The notes beneath the pieces are model-generated. The model searched no databases. It was not told the origin of the DNA and worked only from the letters and a program-made list of their open reading frames with translations. A program made the translations under genes and the position numbers. Below are positions 18,641 through 33,007 of a DNA stretch of 34,390 bases, in pieces. The stretch comes from Mizugakiibacter sp. Lineage in GTDB: Bacteria; Pseudomonadota; Gammaproteobacteria; Xanthomonadales; Rhodanobacteraceae. The stretch spans positions 1 to 34,390 of the forward strand of contig QILI01000030.1 of NCBI GenBank assembly GCA_003233305.1, read 5' to 3'. Numbering within the stretch: position 1 is the stretch's first letter; the number at the start of each line of letters is the position of its first letter.

Positions 18641-18670
18641 TTCAAAATAGGCCCCATCCATTCCTAAATA
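18641..18670 (+). promoter_or_regulatory. Weak candidate promoter of the HU gene
   Basis: TTCAAA (18641-18646) and TAAATA (18665-18670) are 18 nt apart in an AT-rich patch 40 nt before the HU start. The match is partial, and other registers are possible in this AT-rich sequence. Confidence 0.33.
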
Positions 18671-18709
18671 TATTTCGTGTTTGATAAAGAACACACCGAG
18701 GGAGTTGTT

Positions 18710-18982
18710 ATGAACAAATCTGAACTGATTGATGCCATGGCTGACACAGCTGATCTGAGCAAGGCTGAGGCGGGCCGGGCGCTCGAGGCTTTCATCGAGG
18801 CGGCCAAGAAAGCGCTGAAGAAGAACGATACGATTTCCCTGGTTGGCTTTGGAACCTTCAGTGTACGTGAGCGCGCTGCACGTACCGGACGCAACCCTCG
18901 CACGGGCGAGACGATCAAGATCAAAGCCTCCAAGAACCCGACCTTCAAGGCCGGGAAGGCTCTCAAGGATGCCGTAAATTAA
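18710..18982 (+). CDS. hupB: DNA-binding protein HU
   Basis: A histone-like nucleoid protein that bends DNA as a dimer. I start at ATG 18710, with GAGGGAG 5 nt upstream, giving the canonical 90 residues starting MNKSELID; an upstream in-frame GTG at 18677 lacks this support. The DNA-binding arm signature [20 protein letters not shown] is intact and the C-terminus is [13 protein letters not shown] is favoured over IHF by the position after lon and by the arm sequence. tRNA-Val starts 12 nt after the stop and a terminator follows, so the two are probably co-transcribed. Confidence 0.95.
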   Translation: MNKSELIDAMADTADLSKAEAGRALEAFIEAAKKALKKNDTISLVGFGTFSVRERAARTGRNPRTGETIKIKASKNPTFKAGKALKDAVN

Positions 18983-18994
18983 GTTTGTCATAGT

Positions 18995-19069
18995 GGGTGC
19001 TTAGCTCAGCGGTAGAGCATCGCCCTTACAAGGCGAGGGTCGGGGGTTCGAAACCCTCAGCACCCACCA
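18995..19069 (+). tRNA. tRNA-Val (anticodon UAC)
   Basis: A 75-nt cloverleaf with perfect acceptor GGGTGCT/AGCACCC. The anticodon stem TCGCC/GGCGA encloses CTTACAA, anticodon TAC. The T-loop is TTCGAAA and CCA is encoded. A tRNA-Val after hup is also common in related gammaproteobacteria. Confidence 0.96.
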
Positions 19070-19091
19070 TAGATCAAGGACTTAGCGACAT

Positions 19092-19117
19092 GGCCCGGCT
19101 TTAGAACCGGGCCTTTT
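19092..19117 (+). terminator. Rho-independent terminator after tRNA-Val
   Basis: A perfect 7-bp GC stem GGCCCGG/CCGGGCC (19092-19098 with 19107-19113) with an 8-nt loop is followed directly by TTTT. It lies 22 nt after the tRNA and ends the lon-hup-tRNA region. Confidence 0.85.
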
Positions 19118-19630
19118 CCATGTGTTGTATCCTCGTTGGGATTTTTTAGGCATACTGTCGGGTAAGTTATTATTTTATATAAATATCTTGTATCATATTG
19201 ATATGATTGATGTAGTTAAGAAATAACATTGTCGCTTGATAGATGCTTGCATTCTACCCACAGCTATCTACTGAGGAGTAGCCAAGTGCAAGCGGGATTG
19301 ACGCATTGCAGTTGACCGTAGGGGGCGGACATAGCAAGCGATGTGTTGTGTATCCAGTATTGGCCTGGCGGGCAGCACGCGAGCATACAGGCGGCTCTGC
19401 GGGCCCATGCTTGCGGCCGGTCAGCGCAGGGCTCAAGTTGTTGCCTATCGACCATGGTGACCCCATTGGATCGCAAGTGTCCCGCCCGCTCCTTGGGGGC
19501 AGGATATCCGCGCTCCCAGGTCACCTGAAGGTTTCATCACCAACCATTTTTGACGCGCAGCAACATTTTATGCTATCCCAGTACCTTGCTTACCGTGCTG
19601 TGCGGTGGGCTGTCTGCTTACGGGGTGTTG
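19118..19630. other. 513-nt gene-free region upstream of gltB
   Basis: The first part (about 19140-19230) is strikingly AT-rich for this genome and contains a perfect 7-2-7 palindrome at 19192-19207. Next come two stem-loops at 19245-19293, then about 240 nt of GC-rich sequence with no clear structure, then a possible promoter at 19550. Overlapping frames of 124 codons (plus, 19306) and 86 codons (minus, 19524) look like chance; neither has a ribosome site or recognisable motif. It is best read as a long regulatory region for gltBD, perhaps with an unrecognised small RNA. Confidence 0.5.
19550..19579 (+). promoter_or_regulatory. Possible sigma-70 promoter of gltBD
   Basis: TTGACG (19550-19555) and TATCCC (19574-19579) with an 18-nt spacer would start transcription near 19586, about 45 nt before the gltB ATG. 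The -10 element matches only in its first three bases. Confidence 0.33.
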
Positions 19631-26303
<6,673 letters not shown>

Positions 26304-26396
26304 GGAATTATTCCGGTGGCGTGCAGGGTCTAAAAGAGTCTGGACGATGGGTCAGGTTACAATGTAACGGTGTGCCGGCGAGCTTTTATGTACTAC

Positions 26397-28241
26397 TCAA
26401 CCGCGCAGATGACGATATAAAGTGCTGCGGCTGATACCGAGTCGGCGGGCCGCTGCGGATAGATTGCCGTTGCAATCCGCCAGGGTTTTTTGCATCGCGA
26501 AGTGTTTGTGTACCCTAAGAGATGCCTCAGGGTGATCGGCGATTATGGCCGTTGAGGTGTGCAGCTCCTCGGGTAGGTCACTGATGCGGATGGTCGTTGC
26601 CGGGGCAGCCAAGGCCAACAGGGTACGTAATACGCCAAGTAACTGGCGCATGTTGCCTGGCCAAGGCTGTGCAGCTAGTTTCTGTAGCGCATCGTCAGAA
26701 ATGTAGATATCGGTATCCGTACCACCCAATGTGGTCCACAGTTTGGTGATCAGTGCTGCCAGGTCGGCATGTTCCTGTAATGATGGAAGATGCAGCTTGG
26801 CCTGGGCAATGCGGTAGTAGAGATCGGCACGGAAACGGCCGGCCGTGACTTCACGGTCCAGATCTCGATGACTGGCAGAGATTACGGCGAAATCGACGTG
26901 CACCGGCTGGCCACCACCCAGTGGGGTAATTTCGCGTTCCTGCAGTACTCGCAGTAATCGACTTTGCAAGGTCAGGGGCATGTCGCCAATTTCATCAAGA
27001 AACAAAATGCCCCCGTCGGCTTCGCGTAGCAGGCCCTTTGCACCCTCGCGGCGAGCACCGGTGAAAGCACCCGTACGATAGCCGAATAGCTCGGCTTCGA
27101 TCAGGCTTTCCGGCAGTGAAGCACAATTGACTGCAACAAACGGTCCATGGGCGCGCTGACTACGGTGGTGCAGTTCATGTGCGACGATTTCCTTACCGCT
27201 GCCCGTTTCGCCCTGCAGCAGGATCGGGATATTGGCATTGAGTAGCTGCGAGTGACGTTCCAGTTTTCTGTCGAAGTGCTCTTCGAAGATGGGTTCTAGA
27301 CGATGCCGGGTAATGGTTTCGCAGCGACGTGGAGCACGTCCAAGGCGCCTGGGTATCCGATCCTGTCGAGCCTGGAATTCGCGACCATCTGCGCTACGCA
27401 GGGTCTGAATGCCCAACTTGTGCGGTAGCACTGATTCGAACAGCGCATCGTAGCGGCAGCGACCGATCTCACTCCAGTCGATACTCAGCATTTGCAATGC
27501 GTAGCGATTGGCAGCCACCAGATGGTGATCTTCAAAAACCAGGATACCTTCCCGATGGGTTCCCAACAGCGTAGCATCCGGATGCAGTCGTATCACTTCG
27601 CGGCCGGCAAGTTCACGCTCCAGCAGCCGGCGTTCGATCTGGTCAACGGCAAAACGCACCATGCCCATGGCATGCACATGGTGCACACGGGCTTCACCCG
27701 ACAGGTCCAGTACGCCGATGGTGCGACCGCGGCCATCCAGGATGGGTGAGGCCGAACAGCTAAGCACCTGATGGGCACTGAAATAGTGCTCGGCCCCGCG
27801 CACTTCAATGGGCAGCTGATCGTGCAGGGCGGTACCGATGGCGTTGGTACCCGTATGTGCTTCACTCCAGGTTGCTCCCGGGCGCAGCGCCACCCGGGCG
27901 GCCTTATCGAGGAACTCGGGGCTGCCCATTGCATCAAGAATAAGACCGTCCGGTGCAGTCAGGATAACCATGCTGCCAGTGGCCTTGGCGTCACTGTACA
28001 GAGCTTCCATTTCGGGTCGGCAGAGACCCCGGATGTCCTCGTACTGCTGATGCAGGGCGCGTAGTGCGGCCTGTTCCAGGGGTCCTGCTTCCAGCAAGAC
28101 ATCGGCGCTCAGACCAAAATGTCGACAACGACGCCAGGAGTTAAGGATAACGTCCGATACCAGCCCTTGCGGATCCTGTCCGGTTTCGAAGAAGCGATGT
28201 CGGGCGGCGTGCAGAGTCGCAGCAGACTGGGTTCGGTGCAT
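26397..28241 (-). CDS. AcoR-type sigma-54-dependent transcriptional activator
   Basis: An enhancer-binding protein that opens sigma-54 promoters, probably in response to an aldehyde, alcohol or related metabolite. ATG 28241 follows GGAAAGAG by a normal distance and gives 614 residues. The N-terminus has the NSWRRC segment common in AcoR-like proteins and a GAF-type sensor at about residues 65-205. A second, PAS-like segment may lie around 225-280. The AAA+ module has Walker A GETGSGKE at 344-351, the sigma-54 contact loop GAFTGA at 391-396, and Walker [13 protein letters not shown]. The C-terminus is a Fis-type helix-turn-helix ([21 protein letters not shown]). It is divergent from the aldehyde dehydrogenase gene, its likely target. 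No receiver domain is seen, so ligand control is more likely than phosphorylation. Confidence 0.92.
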   Translation of the reverse strand: MHRTQSAATLHAARHRFFETGQDPQGLVSDVILNSWRRCRHFGLSADVLLEAGPLEQAALRALHQQYEDIRGLCRPEMEALYSDAKATGSMVILTAPDGLILDAMGSPEFLDKAARVALRPGATWSEAHTGTNAIGTALHDQLPIEVRGAEHYFSAHQVLSCSASPILDGRGRTIGVLDLSGEARVHHVHAMGMVRFAVDQIERRLLERELAGREVIRLHPDATLLGTHREGILVFEDHHLVAANRYALQMLSIDWSEIGRCRYDALFESVLPHKLGIQTLRSADGREFQARQDRIPRRLGRAPRRCETITRHRLEPIFEEHFDRKLERHSQLLNANIPILLQGETGSGKEIVAHELHHRSQRAHGPFVAVNCASLPESLIEAELFGYRTGAFTGARREGAKGLLREADGGILFLDEIGDMPLTLQSRLLRVLQEREITPLGGGQPVHVDFAVISASHRDLDREVTAGRFRADLYYRIAQAKLHLPSLQEHADLAALITKLWTTLGGTDTDIYISDDALQKLAAQPWPGNMRQLLGVLRTLLALAAPATTIRISDLPEELHTSTAIIADHPEASLRVHKHFAMQKTLADCNGNLSAAARRLGISRSTLYRHLRG

Positions 28242-28257
28242 CGACGCTCTTTCCGGT

Positions 28258-28274
28258 TGTCGCAAAATGCGACA
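28258..28274. promoter_or_regulatory. 17-bp palindrome, candidate activator site 1
   Basis: TGTCGCA, three bases, TGCGACA: a perfect 7-3-7 inverted repeat. It sits 16 nt before the activator's start codon and about 165-180 nt upstream of the -24 element of the aldehyde dehydrogenase promoter. It is a natural enhancer for the activator and may also control the activator's own gene. Confidence 0.7.
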
Positions 28275-28288
28275 GTGTGCAAACAGGT

Positions 28289-28305
28289 TGTCTTGCCATA
28301 AGACA
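28289..28305. promoter_or_regulatory. 17-bp palindrome, candidate activator site 2
   Basis: TGTCTTG, three bases, TAAGACA: the same 7-3-7 layout as site 1 with 6 of 7 pairs and the same TGTC/GACA ends. Its centre is 31 bp from that of site 1, about three helical turns, so two dimers would bind the same DNA face. Confidence 0.65.
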
Positions 28306-28438
28306 CCTACAACAACCGGTACGCAAGTTTTTGTCAGACCGAAAATTGTTGCGTTGCATTATGTTGTTGGAAGTTATCCTCGTCCTCTCAGGGGAAGAGC
28401 CATGCTGCGTCGCAAGATATCTTAATAAATAGGGGAGA

Positions 28439-28454
28439 TGGCATGATCCATGCG
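28439..28454 (+). promoter_or_regulatory. Sigma-54 promoter of the aldehyde dehydrogenase gene
   Basis: TGGCATGATCCATGC has GG and GC exactly 10 nt apart, matching the -24/-12 consensus TGGCAC-N5-TTGC with two differences. Transcription would start near 28464, 25 nt before the ATG. The divergent sigma-54 activator and upstream palindromes support it. Confidence 0.75.
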
Positions 28455-28488
28455 ATGAAGTAGGTAATTTTTTACGGAGCACATCATC

Positions 28489-30009
28489 ATGAACCAGCTT
28501 GACCAACAAGACCTACCGGTGCAGGTTCCCTTCAAGCAGCGCTACGATAACTTCATCGGCGGACGCTGGGTGGCTCCGGTAGCCGGGCGGTATTTTGAGA
28601 ATGTCACGCCGGTCACTGGCCAGCCATTTTGTGAAGTTGCCCGTTCCGATAAGGATGACATTGAGCTGGCCCTGGATGCCGCCCATGCAGCCCGGGTGGC
28701 TTGGGGCAAAACTTCGGTCGCTGATCGGGCATTGGTTCTGCACCGGATTGCTGATCGCATGGAGCAGAACCTAGATCTGCTGGCTTATGCCGAGACCTGG
28801 GACAACGGCAAGCCGATCCGTGAAACCATGGCCGCCGACGTGCCGTTGGCGATCGACCATTTCCGTTACTTTGCCGGGGCTATACGGGCTCAGGAAGGCG
28901 GTATCAGTGAGATCGATGAGGACATGGTTGCTTATCACTTTCATGAGCCGCTGGGGGTGGTTGGGCAGATCATTCCGTGGAACTTCCCGCTGCTGATGGC
29001 AACCTGGAAGCTGGCTCCGGCACTGGCTGCAGGCAACTGCGTGCTGCTCAAGCCTGCCGAGCAGACGCCGGTGAGCATCCTGGTCTGGGCCGAGTTGATC
29101 GGTGACTTGTTGCCACCCGGCGTACTCAACATCGTCAACGGCTTTGGTCTGGAGGCAGGCAAGCCGCTGGCCTCGAGCAACCGCATCGCCAAGATTGCCT
29201 TTACCGGTGAGACCACGACGGGTCGACTGATCGGCCAGTATGCCAACCAGAACCTGATTCCGGTCACCTTGGAACTGGGAGGCAAATCGCCGAATATCTT
29301 CTTTGCCGATGTAGCTGCGGCCGATGATGATTACTTTGACAAGGCCATTGAGGGCTTTGTACTTTTTGCCTTCAATCAGGGTGAAGTGTGTACCTGTCCA
29401 AGTCGCGCCCTAATCCAGGAATCAATCTACGACAAGTTCATGGAGCGGGCGCTCAAACGGGTTGCCGCAATCACTCAGGGCAACCCGCTCGATCCCACCA
29501 CCATGCTTGGTGCGCAGGCATCCAGCGAGCAACTGGAGAAGATTCTCTCTTACTTTGACATCGGCAAACAGGAGGGTGCCAAGGTGTTGATTGGTGGTGA
29601 GCGCAACATTCTGGGTGGCGAATTGCAAGAGGGTTATTACGTCAAGCCCACGGTTTTCTTCGGTCACAACAAGATGCGGGTGTTCCAGGAGGAGATCTTC
29701 GGGCCGGTGGTGTCGGTGACCACCTTCAAGGATGAGGATGAGGCCATGAGTATTGCCAATGACACCCTGTATGGCCTGGGTGCGGGGGTATGGAGCCGTG
29801 AGGCCAATCGCTGCTATCGATTCGGTCGTGGCATCCAGGCTGGACGGGTGTGGACCAACTGCTATCACGCCTATCCGGCGCATGCGGCATTCGGTGGCTA
29901 TAAGCAATCAGGGATTGGTCGTGAAAATCACCGGATGATGCTGGACCATTACCAGCAGACTAAAAATCTTCTGGTCAGTTATTCACCCAAGAAACTGGGT
30001 TTCTTCTGA
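28489..30009 (+). CDS. NAD(P)-dependent aldehyde dehydrogenase, AldB/ExaC/AcoD type
   Basis: A cytoplasmic enzyme that oxidises short-chain aldehydes, most likely acetaldehyde to acetate. The 506 residues match the AldB/ExaC/AcoD branch. Visible elements are the substrate and cofactor region [23 protein letters not shown] (two overlapping parts, residues 161-183), the cofactor motif FTGETTTG at 238-245, the general base Glu262 in LELGGKSPN, and the catalytic Cys301 in [12 protein letters not shown], where the second Cys303 is characteristic of this branch. ATG 28489 is preceded by ACGGAG. The upstream sigma-54 promoter and AcoR-type regulator point to induction by ethanol, acetoin or an aldehyde. 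A DUF779 gene follows. Confidence 0.92.
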   Translation: MNQLDQQDLPVQVPFKQRYDNFIGGRWVAPVAGRYFENVTPVTGQPFCEVARSDKDDIELALDAAHAARVAWGKTSVADRALVLHRIADRMEQNLDLLAYAETWDNGKPIRETMAADVPLAIDHFRYFAGAIRAQEGGISEIDEDMVAYHFHEPLGVVGQIIPWNFPLLMATWKLAPALAAGNCVLLKPAEQTPVSILVWAELIGDLLPPGVLNIVNGFGLEAGKPLASSNRIAKIAFTGETTTGRLIGQYANQNLIPVTLELGGKSPNIFFADVAAADDDYFDKAIEGFVLFAFNQGEVCTCPSRALIQESIYDKFMERALKRVAAITQGNPLDPTTMLGAQASSEQLEKILSYFDIGKQEGAKVLIGGERNILGGELQEGYYVKPTVFFGHNKMRVFQEEIFGPVVSVTTFKDEDEAMSIANDTLYGLGAGVWSREANRCYRFGRGIQAGRVWTNCYHAYPAHAAFGGYKQSGIGRENHRMMLDHYQQTKNLLVSYSPKKLGFF

Positions 30010-30014
30010 GTCTT

Positions 30015-30049
30015 TTCACCCCGGCCGGGCGTCGCTCGACCGGGGTGAA
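30015..30049 (+). other. Long intercistronic hairpin between aldehyde dehydrogenase and DUF779 genes
   Basis: TTCACCCCGG (30015-30024) is perfectly complementary to CCGGGGTGAA (30040-30049). Between them CGGGC and GCTCG can extend the stem, leaving a GTC loop and one C-A mismatch. No T run follows, so it is not a normal terminator. It ends 3 nt before the GGAGG ribosome site of the DUF779 gene and may stabilise the upstream message or limit downstream translation. Confidence 0.65.
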
Positions 30050-30068
30050 GTGGAGGATAGGATTAAAA

Positions 30069-30455
30069 ATGCACGATAAGCTTCCCGAACAGGTACAGGC
30101 CACCGCAGCAGCTGTGGAGCTGATTGAGCGGCTGCGCGTTCGTCATGGGCCGGTATTGTTTCATCAGTCCGGTGGCTGTTGTGATGGCTCCTCCCCGATG
30201 TGTTATCCACAAGATGACTTCATCGTGGGGGACCGTGACGTACTGCTAGGAGAAATCGCCGCTGCACCGTTTTATATGAGCCCCTCACAATTCGAGTATT
30301 GGAAGCACACGCAGTTGATTATCGATGTCGTTCCGGGTCGCGGCGGTATGTTTTCACTGGAAAATGGCGAGGGAGTACGTTTTCTTACCCGCTCGCGACT
30401 GTTCAACGAAGCGGAAATCAGGGCGCTGACCGAGGCGGGGCGGTTTGGCTCCTGA
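30069..30455 (+). CDS. DUF779 family protein linked to aldehyde dehydrogenase
   Basis: A 128-residue cytoplasmic protein of the DUF779 family, whose members often lie next to acetaldehyde-type dehydrogenases; the molecular role is not established. Recognisable segments are GPVLFHQSGGCCDGSSPMCY (residues about 28-47), with three clustered cysteines, and FYMSPSQFEYWKHTQL near residues 74-89. The cysteine cluster could bind a metal or be redox active. ATG 30069 is preceded by GGAGGATAGG; a GTG at 30045 lies inside the hairpin and is unlikely. The gene is 59 nt after the dehydrogenase stop and probably shares its sigma-54 transcript. Confidence 0.85.
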   Translation: MHDKLPEQVQATAAAVELIERLRVRHGPVLFHQSGGCCDGSSPMCYPQDDFIVGDRDVLLGEIAAAPFYMSPSQFEYWKHTQLIIDVVPGRGGMFSLENGEGVRFLTRSRLFNEAEIRALTEAGRFGS

Positions 30456-30543
30456 ATCTCCGCTTGATGATAAAGCAACAGGACGTGAAAACTTCACCAT
30501 TTGTTACCCGAACTGATTTTAGGTGGGGTCGATCCGTATTGAG

Positions 30544-31866
30544 TTATTCATAGATCTGCTCACCATGCAAGGTGATGTCCAGACCTTCGGATTCGTCCTC
30601 CTCGGTAACCCGCAGGCCGATGGCCCAGTCCACCAGTTTGAGAATGACGAACGTACCAATCGCGTCATAGATGATCGTGAAACCTACCCCTTTGGACTGA
30701 ATCCACAACTGGCCGAGGATGCTGTGATGGGCGTTGCTGCTGAGGCCTACGCCACCCAAAACCACGGCGGAGAATACGCCAGTCAGCAGAGCCCCGACAA
30801 TGCCACCGATTGCGTGCACGCCGAAGGCGTCGAGAGCATCGTCATAGCCGAGTCGTTGCTTCATGTAGACCGCAGTCCAAAAACAAATCAGTCCGGCCAG
30901 CAGGCCGATGGCCAAGGCCCCACCGATACCGACAAAACCCGCAGCAGGGGTGATGGCGACCAGCCCGGCGACTGCCCCGGAACTCATGCCGAGTAGCGTC
31001 GGTTTACCACGCAGCGCCCACTCCGCCCCCATCCAGGCCAGGGCCGCCACTCCGGCGGCAACCTGGGTTACGGCCATGGCCATGCCAGCAGTGCCATTGG
31101 CACCCAGGGCCGAGCCGGCATTGAAACCGAACCAGCCCACCCAGAGCAGGGCTGCACCGGTCATGGTGTAGGCAAGGTTGACCGGTGGCATGGGCTGCAC
31201 CCCAAGCCCTTTGCGCTTACCCAGCATCAGGGCCGCGATGAGGCCGGCAATACCGGCGTTGATGTGCACTACGGTGCCCCCGGCAAAGTCCTGCACGCCG
31301 TCACCCATCAACCAGCCGCCACCCCAGACCATATGGGCGATGGGGGCGTAGACCAGCAGCGACCAGAGGCCGAGAAACCAAAGCATGGCGGAGAATTTCA
31401 TACGCTCGGCGATAGAGCCGATGATCAGCGCCGGGGTGATGATGGCAAAGGTCATCTGAAAGGTCATGAAGACCATTTCCGGAATCGATCCGGTTAGGGT
31501 ATCGGGACCAATACCCCGCAGGAACAGGGCGCTGAAGTTGCCGATAAAGGCCCCGCTACCCTTAAAGGCCAGCGAATAGCCGACCACCACCCATAGCACT
31601 GTCACCAAGCAGGTGATGGCGAAGGTGGCCGCGGCCACCGAGAGCAGGTTCTTGCGCCGGACCATGCCGCCGTAGAACAGCGCCACCCCCGGAATGGTCA
31701 TCATCAGCACCAGGGCGGTCGATACCAGCATCCAGGCGGTATCACCGGTATTGAGGGTGGGGGTGCTCGGGGCGGCAAGGGCCAGGCTGGGCAGCAGCAA
31801 TAGGAATGTAAACAGCACGGCAAAATGCTTGCCGGTAAACATGGGGGGAGTAGGGCGTTGTAGCAT
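30544..31866 (-). CDS. amtB: Ammonium transporter AmtB
   Basis: AmtB is a trimeric inner-membrane channel for ammonium. ATG 31866 follows GAGAGGAA by 8 nt and gives 440 residues; frames starting further upstream would run into glnK. A signal peptide is visible at residues 1-31 (hydrophobic LLLLPSLALAA), as in other Gram-negative AmtB proteins. Eleven or so helices follow. The two pore histidines lie in GTVVHINAG and DAFGVHAIGG. The segment MTIPGVALFYGGMVRRKN in the first mature helix is a family signature. It lies 34 nt downstream of glnK, the usual operon, so both should be induced by nitrogen shortage. It converges on the DUF779 gene. Confidence 0.96.
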   Translation of the reverse strand: MLQRPTPPMFTGKHFAVLFTFLLLLPSLALAAPSTPTLNTGDTAWMLVSTALVLMMTIPGVALFYGGMVRRKNLLSVAAATFAITCLVTVLWVVVGYSLAFKGSGAFIGNFSALFLRGIGPDTLTGSIPEMVFMTFQMTFAIITPALIIGSIAERMKFSAMLWFLGLWSLLVYAPIAHMVWGGGWLMGDGVQDFAGGTVVHINAGIAGLIAALMLGKRKGLGVQPMPPVNLAYTMTGAALLWVGWFGFNAGSALGANGTAGMAMAVTQVAAGVAALAWMGAEWALRGKPTLLGMSSGAVAGLVAITPAAGFVGIGGALAIGLLAGLICFWTAVYMKQRLGYDDALDAFGVHAIGGIVGALLTGVFSAVVLGGVGLSSNAHHSILGQLWIQSKGVGFTIIYDAIGTFVILKLVDWAIGLRVTEEDESEGLDITLHGEQIYE

Positions 31867-31900
31867 GGTCGGGTTCCTCTCGAGCAGCGTGTTGGGACGG

Positions 31901-32314
<414 letters not shown>

Positions 32315-32348
32315 TTAGGTGCGTGAGCGATAGTTTGTAGCGAGATAT

Positions 32349-32377
32349 TGCACCAGAAAGGGGGGTGGTGCGCACCA
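32349..32377. promoter_or_regulatory. Candidate NtrC enhancer upstream of glnK
   Basis: TGCACCA (32349-32355) and the perfect palindrome TGGTGCGCACCA (32366-32377) provide several GCACC/GGTGC half-sites, the type bound by NtrC. They lie about 65-105 bp upstream of the -24 element. The half-site spacing is not canonical, so assignment to NtrC is tentative. Confidence 0.4.
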
Positions 32378-33007
32378 AATTAGTGTGGTCAGTAGGTGGT
32401 TACAGAGTGAGTACGCGGCATTCCGGGTAGGGGTATCAGAGTCGGCCTAATAGCGTGTTATTACTTCTTGTGCCTACGGTGCCCGAACCAATTGTCTTGT
32501 TTATTAAAGCTGTGGCTAGTACGAGATGCGGACCAAAAGAAGACCCCACAGGTTTGCCGCCCCCCGAATTGATGGCCCGCAAGGATTGCGTTTAATTTGC
32601 CGATAATGTACGCACCTGTCACGAGATCTAGCTTTTAACTCCATCACCTCCGGTGGATACCTCATTCTTTTTACTGATATTGCTCTGTGGTGCCAGCTAT
32701 CTGCGGACGATCTACGTTCGGGGTGCGCAAGCGCAGCCTGAATGGAACGTGAACGTGAACGTGAACGTGATCCAGGATAGACCGATACCGTAAGGGTATT
32801 GCCCCGGATTTCACTTAGTTGCATCGGGGTAACGAAAGACGATAGGACAGTATCTTGCAGGTTGTGGGTGAGCTTTATGAACCCCAATGTGACGCCGTAT
32901 AGGGCCCCGAATAATCAGCCGATGAACGTCCCCAACCTGAATGCGCCTGCAGAGCACGGCTATCAAGCTAAGCTACCGTTCTAGCTATCCCGTTCAGCTG
33001 GCTTGAT
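32378..33007. other. Gene-poor gap between glnK promoter region and dacA
   Basis: About 630 nt with no gene I can support. It contains a hexamer tandem repeat (32745-32768). A minus-strand frame of 123 codons (32516-32887) has no recognisable motif and reads SRSRSRSR across the repeat. A plus-strand frame of 35 codons from ATG 32877 is rich in Asn and Pro. The region may contain gene debris. Confidence 0.45.
32745..32768. repeat. Hexamer tandem repeat, four copies of GAACGT
   Basis: Four perfect adjacent copies of GAACGT, followed by GA. It is too short for a CRISPR or minisatellite. Such arrays can change length by slippage. On the plus strand it would encode alternating Glu-Arg within a 12-codon frame from ATG 32742. 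Confidence 0.8.

Noticed and set aside
19264-19524. 86-codon minus-strand frame upstream of gltB
   Set aside because: No recognisable motif or ribosome site, and it overlaps the hairpins of the leader; not supported as a gene.
28109-28509. Minus-strand frames across the activator/aldehyde dehydrogenase gap
   Set aside because: They overlap the palindromes and the sigma-54 promoter and lack ribosome sites or family motifs.
32745-32768. CRISPR-like array
   Set aside because: The units are contiguous 6-mers without spacers, and no cas genes are present.
32516-32887. 123-codon minus-strand frame with SRSRSRSR
   Set aside because: The Ser-Arg run is just the GAACGT repeat read in reverse; no domain, no ribosome site and no operon partner.
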